Below are positions 48,941 through 61,756 of a DNA stretch of 64,000 nucleotides, one piece after another (position 1 is the first letter of the stretch; every line of letters starts with the position of its first letter). The notes beneath the pieces were generated by a model. It was not told the DNA's origin. It made no database searches and was given only the letters and a program-made list of their open reading frames with translations. This stretch comes from Seriola aureovittata. Taxonomy: Eukaryota > Chordata > Actinopteri > Carangiformes > Carangidae. Where the stretch lies: positions 10,469,001 to 10,533,000 of the forward strand of contig NC_079376.1 of assembly GCF_021018895.1 (NCBI RefSeq), in the 5' to 3' direction. The position numbers and the translations under genes are program-made.

Positions 48941-51276
48941 ACGTGTCTATGCATGTATTCCCCCTGGGCTGTAGAGAGGAGGCAGAGAAGTAAAAATAGA
49001 GTGTGGCTTAGTGCCCTCTTTATTGTTATTAGTGCTCCAGTGGCACAGCAGTCAGTCATCAGAGATGCCAAGAACTGACATATTCGCTCTCCGACTTGCT
49101 CTGCCTCTCTCCTCTCTCTCTGTCTGCCATGGAAATGACCAACTGGCTGCCTGTGAGATGAGGGAATAATGAGCGGACGATTTCCTTCCTTTTTTTAGAT
49201 GCTGCTTCTCTCAGTCATCTGTCATTGGCGTCATCCCTCGGTCCCATGTAACAGCCCTGCAAGCGTACGGTTATATGCGCGTACGTGCGTGCGTTGCTGC
49301 AGTGGTAAATAACGGCATGATAGTTGGTGTGTGTGTTTATGGCAGTGAGTGAGGGCACATCGTGCTGGGTCTGACGCTGAGACATGAAATGATTCGGTCA
49401 GGCCTCATTTAGCCCAGACTGATAGCAGGACACCAGGAGCTGCTGAGGCAGGCAAATACAACCGCTAGATACTGTAAACTGTAAACGCTTTTCCAGCGTA
49501 CAGACACCTGAGTCTGCCGTTTCACCTACTTCACTATCCCAGAATGCCGTGTGTGACATGGCCCTCACCTTTTCTCACAATCTTAAACAAATGCAATTAC
49601 TTGCCAGACCACTCCCCGATTCTGTTAACATGACGCCAGTTGTCTCAAATGTAAGCAGAGCAAACGCACTACCTAATGGTCAACTAATGGTGTCCTGACA
49701 CACTGTACACACATAACATCTCTGTACATACAGAGAGAGCAGTGTCCCATTAGTATTTATGTGAATAGCGTGCACATACACACACTTATGCACACAGAGC
49801 ATACTATTAACAGGATAATCAAGCCCTTCTCCTCATCTGCTCAACACCAGTGCGGTGAGATTGTGGACTTTAACCTTTTCCTTTGTTCCTTATTAACATC
49901 AGCAGTTAATGGGGTGTGGGCTACAAACAGGTGAGGCTGCAAGCTAATGGTATACACTAGATATAGAACCAGATGGAGTGCTTCCTATTATTCATAGGCA
50001 AAAGGTTCCAAAGCAGCTGGAGGTGGTCTACTATAGGTTTTGTTTTCTGTGTGTACAGCTGAGCTGCAGGTAAACGTAAAGGGAGGTGTCAGTTGGAGGG
50101 TATGGTGTGGGGAGTTGTGATGGGGCAAGAGGGGAGAGAGCGAGATGCACTGTCTATTGACTATCACACAGAGCACCCTTGTGCCCTCGCTGGGCTGCGA
50201 TTGTGCCGGCGGACAAAGCCCTGATTCAGCACATCCTTTCCCCGAGGGAGAGCTCTGGAAACCGAAGACGGCGGCCATCCCCTCCCTTTCCCCCCACTCA
50301 TCCTCTGCTTCTGTCTCTCCCTCCCTCTGTCTCTATCTCTCTCTCTCTCCCTCTCTCCGGCCAGTAACGTGGCAGCAGCCATGCATCAAAGAGAACTACA
50401 GAACAATGCAAGGGGCCAGCCAGGAATTTGAAGAGCTTTTTTTTTTCTTAAACAGGAATTTCATATGGCAGAGTTCTGTCATATCCTGGGTGGACCATCT
50501 CAGCGGTCAGAGGAACGAGAAACCAAAGAGCGGAACAAAGACACATTTAGTTGTAACTCACTGTCCCGCCTGGGTAAGAATATACAGGGTGGAAAGAAAA
50601 CTTCAGCATCCTCTCTATTTCTCATCTGTGTGCCCCACCGTAAAATAGCCAATAACGTGGCAGCATCCGTCAGGCGTGATGACAACACCCAGAATGTACC
50701 AGAGATAGACCAGCCGAGTCTAAGCCCCTCTAATGACTTTATTTGCGAAAATTGATTCCCGGTGTGTTTTTGTTAACACAGCTGGTGTAACATTAATACG
50801 CAACCCCGTGTCCACCTATGTGTATGTGTACGTGCATGTGCGTGTGGAAACAGGGTTCATGAGGATGTTACCCAGTGCGAGACCTCTTTATAAATGGATC
50901 CGAGGGCATTTCAGTGCCCGGGCTTGGATTTCACGGCCTTTGGGAAGGCAGGGACTCTTCCTATATCTATCTCTGTCTATGTCTCTGTCTATTTCTCTCA
51001 CTCTCTCTCTCTCTCCTCCCAGGTTAGCAGACTATTTCTGCATTAATCACCATGACACAGGCAAGGCAACTCAATTTTCTGCTCCTGTAGGTAAGGTGCG
51101 TGGCGTCCCGAAACGGTGGCACGAGGCATGAAACAGGCAAGCGGGGGCTAATCTTTGGTTACTGGTGTAATTGAAATGCTATCCACACTGTAGGGTGCAT
51201 TAAAGTCTGATAACAGCGGTTCCTGTGGCCAATTTAAGTAGCTTGACTTCCCTTGGCTAGAAGGGAAGAAAGCAAA

Positions 51277-51280
<4 letters not shown>

Positions 51281-51315
<35 letters not shown>
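51281..51315. repeat. (GA)n microsatellite
   Basis: About 17 GA units. Confidence 0.95.
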
Positions 51316-51318
<3 letters not shown>

Positions 51319-51559
51319 GTCAGGATGGAGGGGAGGGAGACGAGGGGTGGGGGGCTGATAGATAAGGCCGACAAACCAGGCTAATTCTCCAGGCATGTTT
51401 CTCATTGTGATCCAGGAAAAATGAGAAAAAAATGAATCACGGAACCAAAAAATCAATTGACCCTCGGGTGGCTTGTCAGGCTGTGAGTCTGATAAACCTA
51501 AAAGCTTCGTTAATGTCGGCCTGCCTGTACCCAACAGATAGAGCACTTTGTAAATGAAC

Positions 51560-51900
51560 CCGCTTTGATAAATATATTAAGGAAAGCTGTGAATAAAAGG
51601 CACAGACTTGTCATTTGTAAATAGAACCCCCGCTACATGGAATTAGAATGATAAAATGGGGTTCCATATAATTAAGTTTGTGTAAGACCTGAAATCCGTG
51701 CAAATACCTTCCTGGAATTTTGAAAGGAAGCTGTCAGTTCAATTAATCTGAACATCACCCTGAGAATGTACAGAACAAAATTAAGCTGCAGATAAAACCT
51801 GGGCTAGTATTTTGATAAGTAATTCCTGTATCATTTCTTTGCTTCTGTGATCATTTTATTTAATCCACCACCCCCAGTTATGTGCTAAGCCATCTACAAA
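51560..51900. promoter_or_regulatory. candidate intronic conserved element H
   Basis: Repeat-free AT-rich block starting about 500 bp after the homeobox exon at 52402. It contains TTTGATAAATATATTAAGG, GTGAATAAAAGG, ATATAATTAAG, TTCAATTAATCTG and GATCATTTTATTTAATCC. It lacks simple repeats and open frames, so it may be regulatory. Confidence 0.3.
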
Positions 51901-52400
51901 GGCCCTGCTGGCCAGGCCACCAAAACCTTAATCCACCATATAGCTGGTGTAAAAACGGGGAGGGGGTGGAAGGCAGTTTTGCCTTTTGTGCGGGCACCAG
52001 TGGCGGTGCTAGGTATGGTTTTGGATGAAGGGGTGGGGTGGGTGTGGGGGCTGTAGGGGTAGCTTATGATCTCTGCCTTTCTCCCTTAAATATATCCCAC
52101 TGAATACATGTGCATCAAACCACAAAGACCAGTGACTTAGCCGCAGAACACTTTGCCGATAACACCGGAACATCCTGGTAGCTTAAACATAATAATGTCA
52201 CAAAGGTTGTCCGTGTGTACCTCTACGTGCGCACCTCTGTGTGTGTCTATATGCGATGGGGAGGGCTGTACATAAACGGTTTTCACACTTTAGTAGTATT
52301 AGCCGTCTTGGCTGGTGGGGAGAGGGAGGCGAAGGCTTTTGAAAATGAAAGGCAGAGCGATGCTGGTGGTGGAGATAGGACGAGCGGAAATCTTGACTCA

Positions 52401-52553
<153 letters not shown>

Positions 52554-52767
52554 TCACGCATGTAAGCACTCGTAAAGAGAAGCCCTGGAAAGGGAACACA
52601 TGCTCCGAGTCAGGTTCCTAGCCGTTGCCTGTTATTGTATGTATTCAATATGTTCACGTGTTTGTTGTATTGTGTAACCCAAGACTGCACCTTCTTGTGA
52701 CCTCCACCCAACCCTGCCCCTCCTTTGCACAGTATAGACATTCACAGCATACACGTGTACACCCACT

Positions 52768-52845
52768 CACACAAACACACACACACACACACACACACAT
52801 ACACACACACACACACACACACATACACACACACACATACACACA
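52768..52845. repeat. (CA)n microsatellite
   Basis: CA units interrupted by CATA. Confidence 0.95.
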
Positions 52846-53779
52846 ATTCAGTGCAAAACCTGTCAGAGCTGGCCAAACAAGTTTGTCAAAACTGTCAACT
52901 GTGATATCCCCCTTCCCTATCCCCACCGCGCCCACACACAAACAACATATATTGCACACACCGAACATATGCACCTCGCACGGAACAAAAAAACCAAAAA
53001 ATAAATAAATTAAAAAAACACTTACGAGAACACACACACGCATACACTGACAAACAAGACTTTGCAGCAGGCCTAACACAGATACTGTGGTGTCTGAGAA
53101 TCCCTTTATAATACCAGGCAACAGAATGAGTGGGTGCAGATTTGCAGTGAATACATTTATCTTTCCTTGAATGTCTGGCATGTATCCTGGTGGTGGCTCT
53201 TTCATAGAGAGCAGCTGAATACAGACTAATGCTAAAAGAACAGAATGCTGTGAAATCTCCGACCACAGCCTCGCCAAAATTTTTTACCTGAAAATGTAAT
53301 TCTGCGACCAGTGCTGCAATGATACTATTTGTGTCAAGTCCAATCTAGACAACACGAGCTGATATAAATGGCAGACCTTGGGCTGCCTTGCTCCCCCTGG
53401 GCCTGCTATGAAGCATGACAAAACAACAGTGATCGCTGGTGACAGATGTCTTTAAGGGCCAGATTAGGAGTCGGGGCGCACGCAAACAAAACAAATGAGA
53501 CCCTATGTGTTTCATTCAGCCGCTGTAGACAGAGAGCACGCATGCACACCGAGTTATAACATAGACACAAGCATGTGCAAACAGAAATGCACGCACACAC
53601 ATACAAACATTCGTACATCTGACACCTGCAAATCACAGCACGAACATTCCTTTTAAAAAGCGACACTTGAATCCTCCTATTTTCAGGTGCTTTCAAGCTC
53701 CATTAACGCACATTCTTCACCTTTAAGGAAAATACCTTTGGCCTCAAGACTTATTCCCTTTTTTTTTTCCTTGCCACCT

Positions 53780-54160
53780 TTCCTCCTCCGTACTAATTGG
53801 GAAAGCAAATTTCATAGAGTTGGTAATGTCTGCCTGGCTTCTGTTAATTGAATTCAATTTTAACTTGAAATGATAACAGTTGCTCAAGAACTATTTTCTC
53901 ATTTACTGCTGAAATAATTGATGTAAGTGAGGTTTCATATCAGCAGAGAGGAGGATTCCTCCTTTCAGGTAGTACTGCTGTCTAAATGTAGTCTATTTTA
54001 ATTAAAGGAGAGATGAAAAAATGGTTTGAGGAATGTGCTCAATTAATAACAAACAAGGCTGAGATTGGACAAATAATGAGTCCCGGCTGCAGAGAGGGAT
54101 TAATCTGATTTGTACTTGTGTACGCAGTCCCTTTTAATATGCTAAAATCGTTAACAAAGG
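53780..54160. promoter_or_regulatory. candidate intronic conserved element I
   Basis: AT-rich block with a 14-bp palindrome AATTGAATTCAATT (53846-53859), GAAATAATTGATG, TTTTAATTAAAGG, CTCAATTAATAAC, GGGATTAATCTGATTT and TTTTAATATGC. It is dense in homeodomain and OTX-like (GGATTA) words and contains no simple repeats. Confidence 0.35.
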
Positions 54161-55310
54161 AAAGATGATAATGCTTGTATAGAAATACATTTTTTGATTG
54201 CCAGGTGCTGACATTTCCTTGGCTAGCAGAGCCAGAGCAATTTCTATGAGTTACTGTGTATGTGTCTGTGTGTGTGCACATATGAAAGTGTGTGTAAACA
54301 TGCACAAGAAAATGCACAATGTGCACAAGGTCCTAAGAACAAACATACATACACTTGTGTGCTTGTATATGTCGGCTCTGGACAACAACATGTAAGAGAA
54401 GTGCAACCTCTTTTTCCCTCCCCCTTCCACTCCTTGGGGTTTTCACATCAGCTATGACCTCGATCATGATCAAAACATGCTGCAAATATCACAGTACACA
54501 AACTCCCTCCCACTCTTTGTTTATGGACACACACCACACAAACATACACACACTTTCACAGGCACATACGCAAACAGATGTAGCCAAAGATGATGTGGTA
54601 TGGAGGTGTGGGGAGAGGTGCAGTCTAGATTGGAAATGAGAGTGGGTCATTTACATTGTATTAAGGCTTCCTCAGCGTCTCAGGCCCAGACCCGGTCATC
54701 AATCGCCTGCTGTCAGCCAGAGCGCGCTCTAGCCCGGTGATAAATACACCGGCCAGCGGCGTAGCTCGTCCAGCAGCCACCACGTAATGAATGGTTTGAA
54801 CAAACAAGAAAGATGTCTCATCAAGGAGAGTAGGGACGTTAAAGCCCCTCTCGCACACAAAACCACTGAGTAAGGAGATTTACTCCGACCACATAGACAC
54901 GACACTAAAAAAAAAAAAAAATCCTATTTAGTTCTGCCTATACCCTTCTCAGCCCTCACTCATTCCCCCCACTCTTTGCCTCATTGTGTCAGACTAGATC
55001 ACCCCCCTCTCCTGCAACCCTTTACTTGCATGCGTTTGCACATAAGCCAAGCACGCACACAGAGAGGCAAACTTATAAATATACACATACTGTATGATTG
55101 TATATAACATTTCGTCATCCTCTCTTCATCCGTCCTCAACTCTTTCGCTTGCCTTTCTTGCTGATCCCCCTCCCCAGCACACACACACGCACACATGTAA
55201 CCTTTATGGCTGCAACTGCAGGCCACCCACACTTTACGTTGTGGCAGCTTTCCTTAAAGCATGGCGCTCTGAAATCTCAGCTACAGAAAATGGTGTGTGG
55301 TGGCGATGGC

Positions 55311-55324
55311 GACACACATACACA

Positions 55325-55367
<43 letters not shown>

Positions 55368-55378
55368 ACAAACACACA
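55311..55378. repeat. (CA)n microsatellite
   Basis: CA units with CATA and CAAA interruptions. Confidence 0.95.
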
Positions 55379-56759
55379 TTGACATGAGAAGTAGGTGGGC
55401 CTAGTGGTTACAAGGCTGCAGGAGCCGTGAAATTGGAGAACGGCTCTTTAGACCTCTGAGTAACCTCTTAATGTTAATTGCCTCAGTAAAAAAATATGTT
55501 AGTAAATCACCCAATGAGCAGAAATAAATCTGATATGAAATGAGTTAACGTGAGATGAATCTGTGAATAAATATAAAATAAATGAAAAAAACCCCCACAG
55601 AAACTCAGACTTCTAAATCTGTTCTAATGTGTTTCTTCCTGGAGATGTCCTTCTCTGCCCTCAGGAGACAGTACGACATGGTTATTTAATTGATGAAACA
55701 CAAACACAGAGCAAGATCAAAGATGGTATTGATAATCTCCCCACTAGCTTTGGATCCGCTCAATATGTTCAGTTACAAACACCAAGGCCAATATCATTAA
55801 AAGAGGATTGACCGCAAAACGTAAAACAGCCTAGTCTATAAATAATCAGAGCCAGAAATGAGCAGCTTCAGGTTGTTGTCTGGGCAGCGCCAGTCACCAA
55901 TCGAAACAGGCCTGTTAATTACGCTATAGCCTGTTAATGGCACGAGCGTGCACTATCCTGACGCACACATGTTGCCCAACTCCCAACCCTGAAACAGCAC
56001 AGCCAAACATCAACACAAACACATAAACACAAACACAGGCGCATGTGCAGGTGGATCACATTCTGCCAGTCATTGAGAACTGAGCTGTGCGCGCGTGTGT
56101 GTGCGCGTGTGTGTAACCCACTGCTGGCTAAATTACAGGGTGTGATGTGCTCTGTGCTCTCTGATAGTGCTGGATGTAATGGCCCCTGTGGTTGCTGAAC
56201 ATTACAAGCTGAGGTAGCTTCATCATCTGCTGTGTATGGTCCTTAAACCCCCCCTGAGCCCAGCTTGGCATTTCACCATACACAATAACCACATCTACTG
56301 CTGGACGACTCTTACTCCACACCACACCTTTCGCCCACACCGACTCCTGTCTAGTCCTTCAACATCCAGCCCGCTATATATCAGTTTCATACTCTCCCGA
56401 CACCTATTTGCTGCCGTCGTCAAATCCCACAGCCCGATCATTATCCTGGCTGTTCCATTCAACCCCCACCGCTTTCCCCACTCTGCCCCTTCCCCTTGCC
56501 CCTCCACCCACCAACGAACCTGCAGCCCCTTGCCTGGGCCGCTGGTGGACCCCATTGATGAATGACATCATCAGTGTGTGACATGAGTTATGGAGCCAGG
56601 TCACAAGGTTGCAGTGGCTTGCAAACCCATTCCATGCTAATGACTCCCAGGAAATCACAGGCCATTGGCTGTTTACCCCCAGTGCCATGGCAACACAGAG
56701 GATTTGCTGATGATGATTGGTGTGATGTTGACCCAGCTATTTTGTGTCTTGGATAAGAT

Positions 56760-57350
56760 TTTTAGATATAATTTTAAAGTAAAAGTGTTTGTTTATTCAT
56801 TTTAAGTATTGCGCTTAATGAAAGTGTCAATAGCTAAGCACATAATTCTATATAATTATTTTGCTTCCATGTGCTGACAGCATTTGATGGGCTTTATTGT
56901 GAGTTTGTGTCTAGTTTTACAGCAATATTGTATCCCAGTGTTTCCTTTCATATATGCCTTCCTCACATTGATTGGAATCTTATTTGTTTTTAATCAAAGT
57001 GACTGGAGGGTGATGATAATATTCACTGTCAGAAATAAATGCAATCAAATATAGGAATGACATTTTAATATGGATTCTGCATTGAGCTGGGGGTAAGATT
57101 GGCACATTTTAAATATCAAGTTGCCGTCGTTATTAACGTTACAATTGGCTTCTTTGACAAATGACAATGAGATTGAATGCATATCGGCATAACTGGGAGA
57201 TCAAACAGATATGACAAATAAATCCAGTTGGAGTTTTTGAATCCGTCATGAGTGTTTACTATGCACGGAGCAATATTGGGCTTTTTAGCTGAAGTTTTCT
57301 GACAGATTTTGTGATTTAAATGGATACAGTTAATCACTTCTCTCTGCCAA
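56760..57350. promoter_or_regulatory. candidate intronic conserved element J (MEIS sites)
   Basis: About 590 bp of complex AT-rich sequence, the longest repeat-free block of this kind in the window. It has three MEIS hexamers: TGACAG at 56875-56880, CTGTCA at 57026-57031 and TGACAG at 57300-57305. It also has TTTTTAATCAAAG, ATGCAATCAAAT and TTAATCAC words. It ends at a poly-A run (57379-57402). Enhancer function is inferred. Confidence 0.38.
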
Positions 57351-57378
57351 CATCAAATAGATTGACAATTGACAATTT

Positions 57379-57402
57379 AAAAAAAAAAAAAAAAAAAAAA
57401 AA
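57379..57402. repeat. poly-A tract (A24)
   Basis: An uninterrupted run of 24 A. Confidence 0.95.
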
Positions 57403-57786
57403 GCTTCATATTTCTATGACAATGGAAGAATCAAATTCATCACTATTAACTGCAAAGAATTATTTGTTACGATAATGATTTTGAAAAGTGTGTGTAAACT
57501 AATGTTACATAAAAACAATGTTGCTCTCTTTCATTTACTATCTTCATATCAATCTCCATTTCAATGCTGAACTTAATCTCTATCTTTAGTGCTCTCTCTT
57601 TCTTTCCATCCTTCTCTCTCTCCTCCCTCTCTTTGTGTGTTTTTGGGCGGGTGGAGGTGGGACACAGTGGAGAGCTTTTTGGGTGTTTGTTTTATTTTAC
57701 TGGGAACTACACTGCTTCCTGAGAACAGGCTGAAAACAGGCAGGAATGCCACATGACTCAATGACTCAACCCTGCTGCTCTGCCTT

Positions 57787-57857
57787 TCTCACTCTCTCTC
57801 TCCCTCTCGCTCTCTCTCTCTCTCTCTCAAAAGCACACACACACACACACACACACA
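57787..57857. repeat. (CT)n and (CA)n compound microsatellite
   Basis: CT units to about 57828, then CA units from 57834. Confidence 0.93.
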
Positions 57858-58133
57858 GATGTAGCCAACTTATAAACAGAACTCACATGATGCCAACCTA
57901 CAAACCGCACGCACTGCATGCCAACCTCTGATAACAGCAAATGAAAGTACATCCATATCTACACCTCACACGATCTGCATTCAGAACATACCACTACTCT
58001 CTCACTCCAGACTCCAGAGCTTCAATAAGGGCTCTCAGCGGATTGCCCTCTGACAGTAAAACAGTGATGATTGCAAATACAAGGCGGACTGGCGAGGCCT
58101 GCGGCATCTATTATAGAGCAAAAGGGCCCCCAG

Positions 58134-58190
58134 TCTGTCTGTCTGCCTCTCTGACTGACTGGCTGGCTAGCTGGCTGGCTGGTTGGTTGG
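58134..58190. repeat. tetranucleotide repeat region (CTGT/TGAC/TGGC/TTGG)
   Basis: Successive short runs of CTGT, CTGA, CTGG and TTGG tetranucleotides that look like decayed slippage products. Confidence 0.8.
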
Positions 58191-61100
58191 CAGTGCATCA
58201 GTACTACTACTGCTGTTGCTGCCACGGCCCCCCCACAACAATCGTTGGCTGGGCTCCTGAAGTCAGCTCCTGGACGCCAGCCAGCAGCCTGTTTGCTCTA
58301 CACCATTAATTTATGTTCATTGGAGATGGTGCAAGGTTGTAGAGAAGCTCTACAGCATAACTGCCCTGCTCGCCTGCCAAGCTACAGTAACAGTAAAGTG
58401 GGTGAGGGGGAGTCAGAAGGAGGGAGGAACGAACGGAGGGTGAGGGTGAGGAAGGAGCCCTGGAGGATATGCGAGATATAGGGATCTGATTGTACCAAGC
58501 TCCATGAGGCTAAATAGCAATCACTCCCACACAATCCCAATGCACCTCTGGACTTGAGGATCGACCAACGAAAAAGGGAGAGATGTTTTAGGGGAAATGT
58601 ATCCAAATGATATCATGCATAATGAAATGACGATGAAAAGATATCCCTTTCGTCCAAAAAAAGAAAAGAAAACTGGGAAAGCTGTTCATTATCTACTTAG
58701 AAATCTGCACAAGACTCCCAAACAAGGATCAACTGGGCTCAACCCATAGATCTATTCATGTTTGCCAACAGTTACATACACAAGATGCGTATGTGTGTGT
58801 GCTGTGTTATGGACCTGGTCTTATTTGTGGCCTGCAGCCATAGAGATGTGCCTATTTAATCGTCAGATCAAGTTCATGGCTTCTTTTTCCACCACACGGC
58901 AACCCCTCCGCTTTCAAGAGGAGGAATACGATCCCTCCATCCTTACAGCGAGGGGCCTGGTCTCCTCTCAGCCTCTCCCTCTCCCTCTCTCACGTTTCTG
59001 TCGATCTCTCCTTCTCCCGCCATACTCCACAGGCCCCAGCAGCTATCCCTTCCTCGCTACACGCTAACCCGTCTGGCCTCGTCTCATATCCTCTCCACTC
59101 CACCTCTTCTCGTCTCCTCTCTTCTCATCTCATCGCGTCCCCCTCTTTCAAAGTTTCCGCTCAAGCTTTAAGCCAGGTCCTGCAGGGCAGGAATTTGGCC
59201 TGGTTTTTCAGACCAGTCTTTTGGCTTTGTTGTGGTAACTGCCTGCTCAGGGGCACCCAGCTCTGTTCTGCTCTGCTCTCCAGCTCGCCTGATGTCAACA
59301 CACAGCCACGCTCACTACTTGCTCTCAAGAAATCTTTAAAACATCTTGTAGCAATGACTACAGCTGAGCCAAAGGATCATCGTCCTACAAAGGCTTTTGT
59401 TCCTATTAAATTTAAATAAGTATAAATTTTCAAGTCTTTGGTAGATTTTTTTTTTTTTAATATATATAATTCTCTAGAAATGAATCTACTGCTCTTTTAT
59501 CCTCTATGATGTTGCTGGCTGGCAGTGTGAGGTAATTGGTGTCTTGCCTTTGCGAGGGACTTTTAGGGCCTATAAGCAGATCATTAGAGGCCTGGTGGGC
59601 TTGTCAAAGCGCAAGACCCACCCACTTTGCCTATAGGAACAACCTCATATCAACACCAGTTATCACTGTTGCCAGCCATAATGTCATCGAGAGCGTGAGC
59701 TAAAGGTAAAGTGTAGTGAATGAACTAAGCCTCTGAATAAACACCAGCACTGGTTTAATGATGTATGTACACACTGTTAAAAAGCAGTGACTTTCTCAAC
59801 TGAGTAACTGAGACACCTGGCCTAAGAAAACCTCTAGCAAGGCTTTTGAGGGTGGAATATAACAGACTCCACCAAAACATTTTACACAGACACATAAATT
59901 CTTTATATATTTTTCAGTTCCAATTATTTCCAATAGAAGAAAAAACCTAATTTCTGTTTCTGTAATTCCAAGATTATTTGGCAAAAACAAACTGGACAAT
60001 TCAATGTGGCTTCATATATGCTGAAATAATTCTACATGTTCTACATCAAATACTGTAGCTCTAAGTTATTAGACACCACTGAGGTATAGTGAAGCTTACA
60101 AGCCACTCTGAAGAAATGCTGGGAAAGCACAGGGGACCAATGAGAGGACAGTAAAGCACTCACAGCCTAGAGCCTGTTGATAAAGTCTGTTGGGAAAAGG
60201 ACTTAATATTAACATACAGGGTCTCTTTAAGTTTATCCTCTTTCTCTATTGTGTTATTTAGACTTTGTTTAACTTCCAGAGTCAAAGTAAAGTGGGGCTG
60301 ATCTTCAATTGAAATAGTAACAGATTAATTTGTGGAGAGATGGACAGACTGAGCCGGAGAAAAAGGGGGTTTGTTCCCTCTTCAAATAGAAGCTTCTGAG
60401 AGTTTCCACTTGACGGTCCTCCCTTTCATTGTGCATTAACTTAATGAGCATAAGTATTCAAATACACAACCAAGACCTCTTTTAGCACTCTCCCTCTCTC
60501 TTTCTAGTCTCTCCCTCTGTCTCTTTAAGACTCCACATTCTGGAGAGAAAGGCCAGTGCGTTGTAATAGCGGGCCTCGGGACACAACAGCAAGAGCACAA
60601 CCACTTACAGAGGACAAACAAGAAACCCCTGGGGCCAGCTATGGAATGTCAAGCCAATTTGGAAGATATCATAGGACATTTGTAATGTCAATTTTTGTTT
60701 TCAGGTCAAAAATCAAAGGCAAACATGGTTGGTAACATTTGTCCATTACAGTGGAGGCAGGAAGACACCCCCCCCATCCCCTCCCCCGGCCAAAAAAACA
60801 GCTGCAGGGGACACTTCCTGTTTGCTAATGATGCTAAATGTGTTTAAGTCAACCATGTCAAATTTTCTCTCCCTCTGAATGGACAGCTGGGGTGGAAAGA
60901 AAGATTTTCTCTCCTCTCCTGCACTGTCTCTCCTTTTTCTCTACCCTCTGCCAGCGAGAGACGCTCTTAGGCCCATGACAGACAGACACTTCAGATCATG
61001 TCCCTGTCAGTGAGATAGAGGAGCATAGCTGATGGTAACCATAGGTGCATTCATCTGAGATCACAAGCACTTCCATGGAACAAAGCCAGCCAAGCCCCGA

Positions 61101-61377
61101 TCAGTCTCCACCCCGTCCCTACCTGTTGTGTCTGTTCTCTTTTTGCGAGTACCGTTTTTTGCCTCTCAGAAATGCACATCTTCTGAGCTCGCCTTTCATC
61201 TAGGGGTGTATGAGTCAAGGAGATATCTCCTGTCATTGCTCAACACCCAGGGGCGGCTGGCTGCATGGGACTGTGTGGACTGACAAATGCCCTCAGGATC
61301 TTTCACTTTCTTAATGTTCCTCAAAGGAGAGACGACATATGACGGGAGTTAAAATGCCTTTATGAAGTGCCGCCGAA

Positions 61378-61428
61378 GAAGAGAAGAGAAGAGAAGAGAA
61401 GAGAAGAGAAGGGAAGAGAAGAGAAGAG
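61378..61428. repeat. (AAGAG)n pentanucleotide repeat
   Basis: About ten GAAGA units with one GGGAA variant; a polypurine tract. Confidence 0.95.
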
Positions 61429-61702
61429 GCATATAGCTTTCAGACCTGGTTAATAGCAGCCAATCTTTAAGTGCATTCTTCCATCCTCTCCCTCTCTCTC
61501 CTTGTAGTGCTCTTAGGCTCAATCCTGCCCGGGGGCCGAGGTGACCTTTGACCTGGCTGGCCTGCCTAGCTACAGCCCTCTCGTTTGTTAGGGGCTTTAT
61601 CCACTGACAAAGCAGGCAGGAAGTTGGCAGCCACCCAGCAGCCCCATGGGAGGATGACCATCAGCTAGCTCAGCTTACCGCTTATTACAGGATGGTGGGG
61701 AG

Positions 61703-61704
<2 letters not shown>

Positions 61705-61755
<51 letters not shown>
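61705..61755. repeat. (TG)n microsatellite
   Basis: About 25 TG units. Confidence 0.97.

Positions 61756-61756
<1 letters not shown>

Noticed and set aside
52654..53277. 207-codon minus-strand open frame, the longest in the window
   Set aside because: Its middle is Cys-Val repeats from the CA microsatellite at 52768-52845; the ends resemble no known protein.
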